Below, piece by piece: positions 11,232 through 19,656 of a stretch of DNA of 64,000 nucleotides (positions within the stretch are counted from its first letter, which is position 1; every line of letters starts with the position of its first letter). Source of the stretch: Chloroflexota bacterium (GTDB lineage: Bacteria > Chloroflexota > UBA6077 > JACCZL01); contig JADZEM010000166.1 of NCBI GenBank assembly GCA_020850535.1, positions 34,530 through 98,529 of the forward strand, written 5' to 3'. Made by a program: the position numbers and the translations under genes. The notes beneath the pieces are model-generated. The model had not been told where the DNA came from. It searched no databases and saw only the letters and a program-made list of their open reading frames with translations.

Positions 11232-11463
11232 CAGGGCGATTGCATGTTCATTGGGGTACCCGAAGCATCATGGAACGGGCGGTCGGGGACTGAAGTCCCC
11301 GCCTACGATCCTGCAGTCGCTTCGCGACGCCCCGGGTCTCACCGGACGACGCTGTTCCCGGCGTCCGTCGCGCAGCGACTGAATGAGTGTAGGCGGGGGT
11401 TTCAACCCCCGACTGCGCGTCTCGTCGCGCTTCGGGAACACCAGCGAACATGCAATCGCCCTG
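11232..11463. mobile_element. MITE-like element, full-length copy 2
   Basis: The best-preserved copy, about 232 bases. The terminal inverted repeats CAGGGCGATTGCATGTTC (left) and GAACATGCAATCGCCCTG (right) are perfect over 18 bases. Internal pairs are GGGACTGAAGTCCCCGCCTAC against GTAGGCGGGGGTTTCAACCC and CAGTCGCTTCGCGACG against CGTCGCGCAGCGACTG. The element is almost one long imperfect palindrome. It is separated from copy 1 by about ten bases. Confidence 0.85.
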
Positions 11464-11508
11464 CTCTACCACCATGTCGGGAGTGAGAATGTGCATGTCG
11501 CCCCTGGT

Positions 11509-12705
11509 CTACGCCACGCAGAACACTGTCACCGAGACGGTCGCGGTGGAGCCGCCCGGTGTCAGGGTGTAGGTGAACGTGACCGGGCCGGTCAGCAGGG
11601 TACAGTCAGGAGCGTTGAACTCGTACGTGAGCCCAGTCCCGCCGCCGGTGATGACGACCGTACCATGGGCTGGCTGCGTGACCGAGGTTATGGAGATCGG
11701 TCCACCGTCGACATCGGTGTCGTTTCCCAGGACGTCGATCGCGGTCGGCCCGGCGTCCTCCGTGACCGTGGGGCTGTCAGCGTTGGCCACCGGGTTGTCA
11801 TCCACGCAGGTCACTGTGACAGACACTGTGGCGGTGGAGCCGCCCGGCACCAGGGTATAGGTGAACGTGTCCAGCATGGCGCTGGGCGGGGCGTTGCAGT
11901 AGTTGGTGTTCGGCGCGTAGCTCACGCCGGTCCCACCTCCGGTGATGGTGACTGTGCCGCTGGCGGGCTGGGTTACCGAGGCGATGGACTTCGGTCCGCT
12001 GCCGGTGTCATTGGTCAGGACGGCGACGGCGTTCGCACCGCTGTCTTCGAAGACGGTGGTGCTGTCATCGACGGCGACGGGTGGGACCGGGGTGAGCGTT
12101 ACGGTGGGCGTGCTGGTGGCGGCGGGTGTGCTGGTCACGGTCGGCGTGGCGGTCGCTGATGGCGTGGCCGCTGCGGTATCGGTGGGCGTGCTGCTCACGG
12201 TGCTGCTAGGTGTGCTGCTGACCGTTGTGGTGGTGACGGCGGTCGGCGTTGGCGTGCTGTCCGGCGTGGTTGTCGCGGTCGGTGGGCCGTCATTGGACGC
12301 ATCCGAGCCTGCTGGCTGCCGAGGCTGCTCTCGCACCCGCCGAGAGCCGGTCGAGAGTCCGTCGTTCACCGTGCCCTCGCGGTCGCTCAGGTTCGAGATC
12401 GACGTGGCGACGAGGGTGCCGTCTGGCAGCACCTCGACCTCGATGCTCAGCAGGTCGTCCTGCGCGATGTCGGGCAGGCGATCCTTGATCCAGGCCAGGC
12501 TGATGACGTAGCGCATCGGCGCGCCACTGTCATCCGAGACAATCGTGAGGGCGCCGTCCGGCGAGAGCGTGGCGCCGCTGGGCTTGCCGCCATCCACGAT
12601 CCCGACGAGCGTGAACCCGGCCCGCACGGTCTGGGCTTCCGGCTCGAAGATCGCCAGGGATGCCAGGAGGAGCAGCAGGAAAAGAGCGTTGAGCCGAGCG
12701 AGCAT
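11509..12705 (-). CDS. Secreted protein with two cadherin-like tandem repeats
   Basis: A 398-residue exported protein. Residues 1-30 are a signal peptide (MLARLNALFLLLLLASLAIF), then comes a beta-rich N-terminal domain, a Thr/Ser/Pro/Ala-rich linker (roughly residues 150-215), and two adjacent repeats of about 90 residues, each opening with D-x-(S/P)-T-V-x-E-D and DVLGNDTD-type motifs and containing ITSVTQPAHGTVVITGGG. This is the bacterial cadherin-like/Ig-like repeat seen in adhesins and large surface proteins. It ends directly after the second repeat without a recognisable anchor, so it may be released or shortened. The start at 12705 is chosen for the signal peptide; the ribosome site is weak (AAGGTG). 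Confidence 0.75.
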   Translation of the reverse strand: MLARLNALFLLLLLASLAIFEPEAQTVRAGFTLVGIVDGGKPSGATLSPDGALTIVSDDSGAPMRYVISLAWIKDRLPDIAQDDLLSIEVEVLPDGTLVATSISNLSDREGTVNDGLSTGSRRVREQPRQPAGSDASNDGPPTATTTPDSTPTPTAVTTTTVSSTPSSTVSSTPTDTAAATPSATATPTVTSTPAATSTPTVTLTPVPPVAVDDSTTVFEDSGANAVAVLTNDTGSGPKSIASVTQPASGTVTITGGGTGVSYAPNTNYCNAPPSAMLDTFTYTLVPGGSTATVSVTVTCVDDNPVANADSPTVTEDAGPTAIDVLGNDTDVDGGPISITSVTQPAHGTVVITGGGTGLTYEFNAPDCTLLTGPVTFTYTLTPGGSTATVSVTVFCVA

Positions 12706-13363
12706 CGCGTGAGCAGCACCTTTGTGACAGCAATCCAGGAAGCCAGTGTTCCTCGTGTGCGCCCGCGATGCGCCGTCTCCGCGGTCGCCGGGATCGTAGC
12801 GGGCGTCTTGAGATGCTGTCAAATCCGATGCTGGGGCCGCATCCGGCGATGGGCCATCGGCGAGCGATCTTCGGAACAGGCCATGCACGTTGGTGAAGGT
12901 TCCGCCCTGCGGCTCGCATCATCGCGATGGTCGAGTTGTCGCCGGTGCGCGTGTGGCCGGGTGCGCCGGTGAGTCGATCGAGCGGCCCCGTGCCGGCCTG
13001 ACCCAGCATCGATATCGTGCACAACCCCCCACCCGAGCGTCTTGTGCTGCACGCTGCAGCACCAGCGTGACCATCCGTGTAGAATGCCGGCACCTTGCCA
13101 CCCCTGGCGTGGCGGCGCGGGGTCACGGTACGCGGCGAAGGAGGCGCGCCGGGCGCTCCGCGCGGCCCTTCGTCCTGCCGACCGACCGTTCGCCCTGCCC
13201 GCGGCCAGGCCGAATGACAATCGTATCCAACCCGGCTACCCTAGCCAGACTCCGGCCGTAAGGCCCGCGCCGCTCCCTTCCCCCGTCTCGCGTGGCGCCG
13301 CTGTTCAGCCGAGCACGTCAGGCTTCGCCTGACCCCAGCCACCCCAGAGGAGCACGAGGAACG
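12706..13363. other. Intergenic region without a recognised gene
   Basis: About 660 bases between divergent genes. No reading frame here has protein-like composition on either strand. An 8-base inverted repeat GTGCTGCA-CGC-TGCAGCAC (13044-13062) is followed by TAGAAT at 13080-13085, which could be an operator and -10 element for the transporter operon; there is no good -35. Otherwise nothing stands out. Confidence 0.5.
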
Positions 13364-15199
13364 ATGAGCAAGCACCAGCACCTCGACCGACCGGACGATG
13401 GCGTCCTCTCGCGCGGCATGAGTCGCCGCACCCTGCTGCGGGCGCTGGTTACGGGCGCGGGCGCGACGGCCCTCAGCGGCGTGCTGGCCGCGTGCGGCCA
13501 GCAGGCTGCGCCAGCCCCGGCCAAGCCCGCCGAGACGAAGCCGGCCGAGTCCAAGCCTGCCGAGGCGGCGAAGCCAGCCGCACCGGCCGCGCCAGCCGCG
13601 CCAGCGCCGACCACGGCCCCCGCGCCGGCGGCGGCTGCCAAGCCGGCCGAAGCGGCGAAGCCAGCGGCAGCCGGCGGCGCGAGCGGCGGCCAGATCAGCG
13701 TCCACTGGACCAAGCCAGTCACCTTCAACACGCTCTACTCGACGGCCGGCTCGGAGCAGGGCGTCGAGCGGCTGATGTTCGGGGCGCTGGTCCGCATCAA
13801 CGATAAGCTCGAAGCGGTCCCGGACCTCGCCGAGAAGATCGACGTCTCACCAGATGCGAAGACCTACACCTTCACGCTGAAGAAGGGCATCACCTTCTCG
13901 GATGGGAAGCCGCTCACCGCCCAGGACGTGAAGTTCACGCTGGAGCGGGCCATCGACAAGCGGGCGGCGACCTACTGGCGCGGCCGGCTGGTGGACATCG
14001 AGGGGGCGACGGAGTACGGCGACACCAAGATGGACGGCGTCTCCGGCGTCCAGGCGCCCGACGACTCGACCATCAAGATCACGCTCCGGAAGGCCGACTC
14101 GACGTTCCTGCTCACCCTCGGCGACTTCTCCGGCCTGAGCATCCTGCCGGCCCACGTCCTCAAGGACGTTGCGCCCGATCAGCTTCAGAAGCACCCGTTC
14201 TCGCTCAACCCGAACGTCTCGGCCGGCGCATTCCAGTTCGTCAAGTATGAGACGGATCAGTACCTCGAGATCAAGCGGAACGACAACTACACCGGCGGCC
14301 CGAAGGCGAAGCTCGACCGGATCTTCTTCAAGCTGCTGGCGGCGGACGCGGCCATCGCGCAGATGGAGCGCGGCGAGCTTGACCTGATGATCGTGCCGAC
14401 CTCCGAGATGGAGCGGCTGAAGAAGGTGTCGAACGTCACCGTCGTCAGCGTGCCCAGCCCCAGCATCGACTTCCTGGCGATCAACGTCCGCAAGGACTAC
14501 CTCAAGGACAAGCGGGTCCGCCAGGCCATGCTGTACGCGCTGGACCGCGAGGCCGTCGTCAAGGCGATCTACCAGGGCGAGGCGCAGGTCGTCAACCAGA
14601 CGATCATCGGCCCGGACTGGATGGGCAACCTGGAGCTGAACCCGTACAAGTTCGATCCAGGCAAGGCGAAGGAGCTGCTGAAGGCCGCCAGTTGGGACAG
14701 CGGCCGCTCGCTCCAGGCCGTCTACGTGCCCGGGACCAAGGAGCGCGACGCCTACATGCCGATCATCCAGCAGCAGTTCAAGGAGGTCGGCATCACGATG
14801 GAGATCATCCCGGCCGAGGCGACGGAGTACACCCGCCGCCGCAACGCCGGCGAGTTCGACATCGGCCAGATCGGCGGCGGCATCTTCCGGCAGGACCCGA
14901 ACGTCTCCGGCAAGTATATGGAGACCTCCAACTTCGTGCCGGTCGGCGGGAACTACGGCCACTACACCAACACCCGCCTGGACGAGCTGTTCCCGGCTGG
15001 CCGCGCCACGACGGATCAGGCGCAGCGGAAGAAGATCTACACCGAGGCCGCCCAGATTCTGAACGACGACGTGCCCTGGATCTACCTCTGGTCCCCGAAC
15101 TCGATCTTCGCGCACAGCAAGAAGCTCGTCGGGTTCAAGCCGCCGAGCTACGCCACGCACAACATGTGGAACGCCGACGAGTGGACGGTGGCCGGGTGA
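13364..15199 (+). CDS. ABC transporter substrate-binding lipoprotein, family 5 (peptide/opine type)
   Basis: A 611-residue extracytoplasmic solute receptor. The N-terminus has a twin-arginine motif (MSRRTLLRALVTGAG) and a lipobox LAAC, so it is probably exported folded by Tat and lipid-anchored at Cys45 or thereabouts. A long Ala/Pro/Lys linker precedes the SBP_bac_5 fold, recognisable by YTFTLKKGITFSDGKPLTAQDVKFTLER and the C-terminal DVPWIYLW. Ligands of this family are peptides, nickel, opines or oligosaccharides; none can be chosen here. The start has GAGGAACG upstream. It is followed by two permease genes in the same orientation. Confidence 0.93.
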   Translation: MSKHQHLDRPDDGVLSRGMSRRTLLRALVTGAGATALSGVLAACGQQAAPAPAKPAETKPAESKPAEAAKPAAPAAPAAPAPTTAPAPAAAAKPAEAAKPAAAGGASGGQISVHWTKPVTFNTLYSTAGSEQGVERLMFGALVRINDKLEAVPDLAEKIDVSPDAKTYTFTLKKGITFSDGKPLTAQDVKFTLERAIDKRAATYWRGRLVDIEGATEYGDTKMDGVSGVQAPDDSTIKITLRKADSTFLLTLGDFSGLSILPAHVLKDVAPDQLQKHPFSLNPNVSAGAFQFVKYETDQYLEIKRNDNYTGGPKAKLDRIFFKLLAADAAIAQMERGELDLMIVPTSEMERLKKVSNVTVVSVPSPSIDFLAINVRKDYLKDKRVRQAMLYALDREAVVKAIYQGEAQVVNQTIIGPDWMGNLELNPYKFDPGKAKELLKAASWDSGRSLQAVYVPGTKERDAYMPIIQQQFKEVGITMEIIPAEATEYTRRRNAGEFDIGQIGGGIFRQDPNVSGKYMETSNFVPVGGNYGHYTNTRLDELFPAGRATTDQAQRKKIYTEAAQILNDDVPWIYLWSPNSIFAHSKKLVGFKPPSYATHNMWNADEWTVAG

Positions 15200-15260
15200 T
15201 CGGAGTCGGCCAGGGGGCGGGGCGTACCCGTCCCCGCGCGGGCTCGGAGCGGCCTGACTG

Positions 15261-16223
15261 ATGGGACAGTATCTGCTGCAACGGCTCATGGTCAGTGTGC
15301 CGGTCCTGCTGGGCATCACGCTGGTGGTCTACGTGGTCATCAGCCTGGCGCCCGGCGATCCGGTGGACGCGCTCGTCAATCCAGAGCAGGTGGCCGCCCT
15401 CGGGCCGGAGTTCCTGGCGCAGCAGCGCGAGGCATTGGGGCTGAACCAGCCGATCCTGGTGCGGTACGGCATCTGGCTCAAGGAGGCCGTCCAGGGCAAC
15501 CTGGGCTTCTCGTTCCAGGACCGCCAGCCGATCTCCACCAAGATCGGCGAGCGCCTCTGGCCGACCCTCCGGCTGATGCTGACCGCCCAGCTCATCGCCA
15601 TCATCATCGCGATCCCCGTCGGGGTGATGTCGGCGCTGCGGCAGTACTCGCTGCTGGACTACGGCGCGACGGTCCTCGGGTTCGCGGCGATCTCGGTGCC
15701 GTCGTTCTTCCTGTCGCTCGGAGGCATCTACCTGTTCGCGTTGAAGCTGCCAATCCTGCCGGCCGGCGGCATGGTGACCGTCGGGCAGGATCCCACCCTT
15801 GCCGATGCGCTCTGGCACCTGATCCTGCCGGCCTTCGTGCTGGGGCTGGCCGAGGCCGCGCCGCTGATCCGCTACACCCGCTCGAGCATGCTGGAGGTGA
15901 TCCGGCAGGACTACGTCCGTACCGCCCACGCCAAGGGCCTCCGCGAGCGGACCGTCATCTACCAGCACGCGTTGCGGAATGCCCTGATCCCGCTGGTGAC
16001 GGTCATCGCCCTGAACCTGCCGCGCCTGCTGGGTGGGACGGTCATCGTCGAGGCGATCTTCGCGTGGCCGGGCATGGGGACGCTGGCGATCACGGCGGTC
16101 CGCGCCCGCGACTACCCGGTCATCATGGCGATCAACCTGATCAGCGCCGTGACCATCCTGATGAGCAATCTGCTTGCGGACCTGATCTACGCGCTGATCG
16201 ATCCGCGCATCAAGTACTCATGA
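15261..16223 (+). CDS. ABC transporter permease, DppB type
   Basis: A 320-residue inner-membrane channel subunit. The N-terminal segment LLQRLMVSVPVLLGITLVVYVV with SLAPGDPVDAL is typical of the DppB/OppB family, and the ATPase-coupling loop reads HAKGLRERTVIYQHALRNAL. About six membrane segments are visible. It follows the substrate-binding lipoprotein by 61 bases and precedes the DppC-type partner by 52 bases, so the three form an importer unit. No ATP-binding subunit (DppD/DppF) is present in the cluster. Confidence 0.94.
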   Translation: MGQYLLQRLMVSVPVLLGITLVVYVVISLAPGDPVDALVNPEQVAALGPEFLAQQREALGLNQPILVRYGIWLKEAVQGNLGFSFQDRQPISTKIGERLWPTLRLMLTAQLIAIIIAIPVGVMSALRQYSLLDYGATVLGFAAISVPSFFLSLGGIYLFALKLPILPAGGMVTVGQDPTLADALWHLILPAFVLGLAEAAPLIRYTRSSMLEVIRQDYVRTAHAKGLRERTVIYQHALRNALIPLVTVIALNLPRLLGGTVIVEAIFAWPGMGTLAITAVRARDYPVIMAINLISAVTILMSNLLADLIYALIDPRIKYS

Positions 16224-16275
16224 CCACTTCAAGCCGGCTCATGGTTCAACTCACCAGCGTGAGGCGAGTGAGAAC

Positions 16276-17205
16276 ATGACGGATTCGAGCATCTCGGTGC
16301 GGCAGCAGCCCGGTGCGGGTGCTGCTGCACCCGTCAACGGCGTGCCGACGCCCGGTGTCCGACGCCGGCCCGGTGTCTGGCAGCGGTTCCGCCGGCACCG
16401 TGTGGCGCTGGCCGGCGCGATGATCCTGCTGCTGCTGACGATCCTGGCCGTTGCCGCGCCCGTGTTCTCGCTCGGCAACGATCCGTATAAGGTAGACATC
16501 AGCTCGTATCGCCAGGGGCCGAGCGCGGCGCACGTCCTCGGGACGGACTCCTCCGGGCGCGACGTGCTCAGCCGGCTGCTGCACGCCGGGCAGGTCTCAC
16601 TGTCCGTCGGGGTGGTGGCGGTCGCCATCTACACCGTCATCGGCGTGCTGCTCGGATCGATCTCCGGCTTCTACGGCGGGCTGACCGACTCGATCGTCAT
16701 GCGCCTCGCGGACGTGGTGCTCTCGTTCCCCTCGCTGATCCTGATCATCACCGTCGTCTCGGTGCTCGGCCCGAGCATCTACAACATCATGCTGGTGATC
16801 GGCTTACTGGGGTGGCCGCCCATCGCCCGGATCGTGCGGGCGCTGTTCCTCTCCCTGCGCGAGCGCGAGTTCGTGCTGGCGAGCCGGACCATCGGCGTCC
16901 CGAACAGCCGGATCATCTTCCGGCACATCCTGCCGAACGCGGTGGCCCCGGTGATCGTCGCGGCGACGTTCGGCATGGCGAACGCAATCCTGTTGGAGGC
17001 CGGTCTCAGCTTCCTGGGGCTGGGCGTGCAGCCGCCGACGCCCAGTTGGGGCAACATGCTGACGGACGCACAGTCCTTGACGGTGCTGGAGTCGATGCCG
17101 TGGCTGTGGATCCCGCCGGGCACGATGATCGCGCTGGCCGTGCTCTCGATCAACTTCATCGGGGACGGGCTGCGCGACGCGCTGGACCCGCAGCACGTCC
17201 GGTGA
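16276..17205 (+). CDS. ABC transporter permease, DppC type
   Basis: A 309-residue partner permease. After a Pro/Gly-rich cytoplasmic N-terminus comes FRRHRVALAGAMILLLL, then the DppC-specific HVLGTDSSGRDVLSRLLHA block and the coupling loop ASRTIGVPNSRIIFRHILP. Five to six membrane segments are expected. It is encoded immediately downstream of the DppB-type gene. The next gene is a PLP enzyme rather than the expected ATPases, so the importer must borrow ATPases from elsewhere. Confidence 0.94.
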   Translation: MTDSSISVRQQPGAGAAAPVNGVPTPGVRRRPGVWQRFRRHRVALAGAMILLLLTILAVAAPVFSLGNDPYKVDISSYRQGPSAAHVLGTDSSGRDVLSRLLHAGQVSLSVGVVAVAIYTVIGVLLGSISGFYGGLTDSIVMRLADVVLSFPSLILIITVVSVLGPSIYNIMLVIGLLGWPPIARIVRALFLSLREREFVLASRTIGVPNSRIIFRHILPNAVAPVIVAATFGMANAILLEAGLSFLGLGVQPPTPSWGNMLTDAQSLTVLESMPWLWIPPGTMIALAVLSINFIGDGLRDALDPQHVR

Positions 17206-17261
17206 GGTCTTCTTCAGTCTCGCAACCTGATACTGACACAGCAATCGGAAGGGGGAGCAAC

Positions 17262-18419
17262 GTGGCTGACATCTATCGGCGTCTCGGGTTGCGCCCGATC
17301 ATCAACGCCCGAGGCACGCACACCCGGCTGGGCGGCACGCTGATGCGCACCGACGTCGTCGAAGCGATGCAGGCGGCGGCCGGCGCCTACGTGGTGCTGG
17401 ATGAGCTGCAGGACAAGGCCAGCGAGGTCATCGCGCGGGCGACAGGCGCCGAGGCCGGGCTGGTGGTCGGCGGCGCGGAGGCCGGCCTGCTGATCGGGAC
17501 GGCGGCGATCCTGGCCGGCACGGACCCGGCGAAGATCGCGCGGTTGCCGGATACCACGGGCATGAAGCACGAGGCGATCATGCACCGGGCGCACCGCAAC
17601 GGCTACGACCACGGTGTGCGGGCGGCCGGCGCCACCATTGTGGACATCGGGTACGGCGGCTCGGCGCTGCCGTATCAACTGGAGTCCGCCATCAACGAGC
17701 GGACGGCGCTGGTCGTGTACCTGATGTCGCCGTGGGCCGGGCAGGGCGCGCTGCCGCTCAAGAGGACGTGCGAGATCGCGCATGCCCACGATGTCCCGGT
17801 CCTGGTGGACGCCGCCGCGATGCTGCCGCCCGCCGAGAACCTGAACACGTACATCGGCGAGGGCGCGGACCTCGTGACGTACAGCGGCGGCAAGGGCCTG
17901 ATGGGGCCGCAGTCGTCCGGCATCCTGGCGGGCCGGGCCGACCTGATCCGCGCGGCCCGGTTGAACGGCAGCCCGTATCACAGCGTCGGGCGGGCGGCGA
18001 AGGCGGCCAAGGAGGACATCGTCGGGCTGATCGTCGCCATCGAGAACTACCTGGCGCGCGATCACGCCGCCGACATGGCCGGCTGGCAGGCGCAAGCCGA
18101 GTACATGCTGGAGCGGCTGAACGATTTCCCCGGCGTCACCTCGTCGTACATCTACGACGGCCGCGAGCACCCGGTCCCGCGCGTCGAGCTGATCTTCACG
18201 CCGGAGAGCGGCATCGACGCGCACCGGCTGGTGCTCGACATGGAGGAGCACGACCCGCGCATCTTCCTGTTCGAGCCGACGGGGCCGACGGCGAAGCCGA
18301 ACAGCATCTGCATCAACACCCAGACGATGCAGCCCGGCGAAGAGCGGATCGTGGCAGACTCGCTGCGGGGGGCGATCCTGGCGCGGCTGCCGCAGGCGAT
18401 CGCCGTGGCGAGCACGTAG
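17262..18419 (+). CDS. PLP-dependent SelA/DgaE-like lyase (D-glucosaminate-6-phosphate ammonia lyase family)
   Basis: A 385-residue fold-type I PLP enzyme of the SelA-related group. The opening YRRLGLRPIINARGTHTRLGG resembles SelA and DgaE; the PLP lysine lies in VTYSGGKGLMGPQSSG, preceded by the cofactor aspartate in PVLVDAAA. True selenocysteine synthases are longer (about 460 residues) and carry a tRNA-binding N-terminus not seen here, so an ammonia lyase or racemase-like role on an amino sugar acid or amino acid is more likely. The GTG start at 17262 is preceded by GAAGGGGGAG. It is 56 bases from the permease gene, so probably cotranscribed and acting on the imported compound. Confidence 0.8.
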   Translation: MADIYRRLGLRPIINARGTHTRLGGTLMRTDVVEAMQAAAGAYVVLDELQDKASEVIARATGAEAGLVVGGAEAGLLIGTAAILAGTDPAKIARLPDTTGMKHEAIMHRAHRNGYDHGVRAAGATIVDIGYGGSALPYQLESAINERTALVVYLMSPWAGQGALPLKRTCEIAHAHDVPVLVDAAAMLPPAENLNTYIGEGADLVTYSGGKGLMGPQSSGILAGRADLIRAARLNGSPYHSVGRAAKAAKEDIVGLIVAIENYLARDHAADMAGWQAQAEYMLERLNDFPGVTSSYIYDGREHPVPRVELIFTPESGIDAHRLVLDMEEHDPRIFLFEPTGPTAKPNSICINTQTMQPGEERIVADSLRGAILARLPQAIAVAST

Positions 18420-18514
18420 CAAAGATCGCGCTCCCCCTGAATCGGGCGGTCACCTGCGAAGGGACAACACCACACCTCCGCCATCTCAACCGCGGGGACC
18501 ACCGACCCTCCACC

Positions 18515-18630
18515 GTCATCCCGAGCAGAGTGAGCTTGCGAACGAAGTCGAGGGATCTTCTTCTTCTTCGTGCGAGCAGACTGAGGAAGATCCCTCCGCT
18601 TCGCTCGTTCCTCGCCGCGGTCGGGATGAC
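18515..18630. repeat. Intergenic palindromic repeat (family C), copy 1
   Basis: Starts GTCATCCCGAGCAGAGTGAG and ends CGCCGCGGTCGGGATGAC; the inner arms GAGGGATCTTCTTC and GAAGATCCCTCC are inverted. The same family occurs at 52527-52772 and 54773-54898. It sits between the PLP enzyme and the first hydrolase and splits the putative operon. Confidence 0.85.
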
Positions 18631-18673
18631 GGGCACTTCGTTGCGTCATCGCTACAGCAGAAGGGATCAACCT

Positions 18674-19648
18674 ATGGCAGCTGCGCGGAAACCGGCGGAC
18701 CAGTTCGGCACGTCCGTGGTGCGCCCACCCGACTTTGACGACTTCTGGGCGGCCATCATGGCCGAGGCCAACGCACTCCCGCTCAACCCGTCGATGGAGC
18801 ACATCCCGATGCGCTCCACCGACGAGGTTGACGTCTACGAGATCGGGTACGACAGCCTGGATGGGCTGCGGATCGCCGGGTGGTACTGCCGCCCGAAGGA
18901 AGGCTACATCGCGCCGCCGTATCCGGCGCTGCTGATCGTCCCGGGCTACGTCTCCGAGCCGACGCTGCCGAAGTCCTGGGCCAAGATGGGGTACGCGGCG
19001 GTCGGCGTCGCGCCGCGCGGCAAGCTGCGCTCGAATCGACACTTCAACCCCGGCTACCCGGGGCTGCTGGTCAACAACATCGTGGACCGTCACACCTACA
19101 GCTACCGGGGATTCTACGTGGACGCCTGCCGGGCGGTGGACTTCGTGCTGACGCGGCCCGAGGTCGACCCCGCGCGGATCGGCGTGCACGGCAGCAGCCA
19201 GGGCGGCGCGCTGACGATCACCACGGCAGCGCTGCGGCGGGACGTCATCACCTGCGGCGCGGCCGGCGCGCCGTACCTGTGCGGGTTCATGGACGCCGCC
19301 AGTCTGACCAACTCCTGGCCGTACCAGGAGATGAACGACTACCTGCGTCTGTATCCCGACCGCGAGCAGCAGATGCGCGACACGGTCGCCTACTTTGACG
19401 GGATCAACTTCGCGCCGTGGATCACCGCCCCGATGATGGTCTACATCGGCCTCAACGACGATGTCTGCCCGCCGGAGACCGGCTACGCGCTCAAGAACGC
19501 CCTGACCTGCCCGCTGGAGTTCCACGCCCAGCCGCGCTCGGCCCACGACGCCGGCCGCCACTGGGTCATGCCGAAGGTCGAGGCGTTCCTGGCGAAGCAC
19601 CTGAAGCCCGCGCCAACCTCGCGCCACGCGCAGCCGACGGTCGGATAG
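18674..19648 (+). CDS. Alpha/beta hydrolase, acetyl xylan esterase (AXE1)-like
   Basis: A 324-residue serine esterase of the AXE1/cephalosporin deacetylase type. The nucleophile elbow is GVHGSSQGGAL with Ser175, the acid is likely in GLNDDVCPPE and the base in SAHDAGRHW. The N-terminal helix PPDFDDFWAAIMAEA is typical. No signal peptide, so an intracellular substrate is expected, probably a product imported or processed by the upstream genes. The next gene is a paralogue 8 bases downstream. The start at 18674 is chosen by family length; upstream is a repeat. Confidence 0.86.
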   Translation: MAAARKPADQFGTSVVRPPDFDDFWAAIMAEANALPLNPSMEHIPMRSTDEVDVYEIGYDSLDGLRIAGWYCRPKEGYIAPPYPALLIVPGYVSEPTLPKSWAKMGYAAVGVAPRGKLRSNRHFNPGYPGLLVNNIVDRHTYSYRGFYVDACRAVDFVLTRPEVDPARIGVHGSSQGGALTITTAALRRDVITCGAAGAPYLCGFMDAASLTNSWPYQEMNDYLRLYPDREQQMRDTVAYFDGINFAPWITAPMMVYIGLNDDVCPPETGYALKNALTCPLEFHAQPRSAHDAGRHWVMPKVEAFLAKHLKPAPTSRHAQPTVG

Positions 19649-19656
19649 GAGAGGCG

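Noticed and set aside
11004..11463. CRISPR array
   Set aside because: The repeats are long near-palindromes in two back-to-back units with no spacers and no cas genes.
12819..13261. Small genes in the gap before the transporter
   Set aside because: All frames are Arg/Ala/Gly-rich without ribosome sites or domains.
17262..18419. Selenocysteine synthase (selA)
   Set aside because: The protein is about 75 residues shorter than SelA, lacks its N-terminal tRNA-binding part, and no selB, selC or selD is nearby; the DgaE-like group fits better.
18515..18630. Rho-independent terminator for the PLP enzyme gene
   Set aside because: The sequence recurs at other loci as a repeat family, so a repeat annotation was preferred, although it may also stop transcription.
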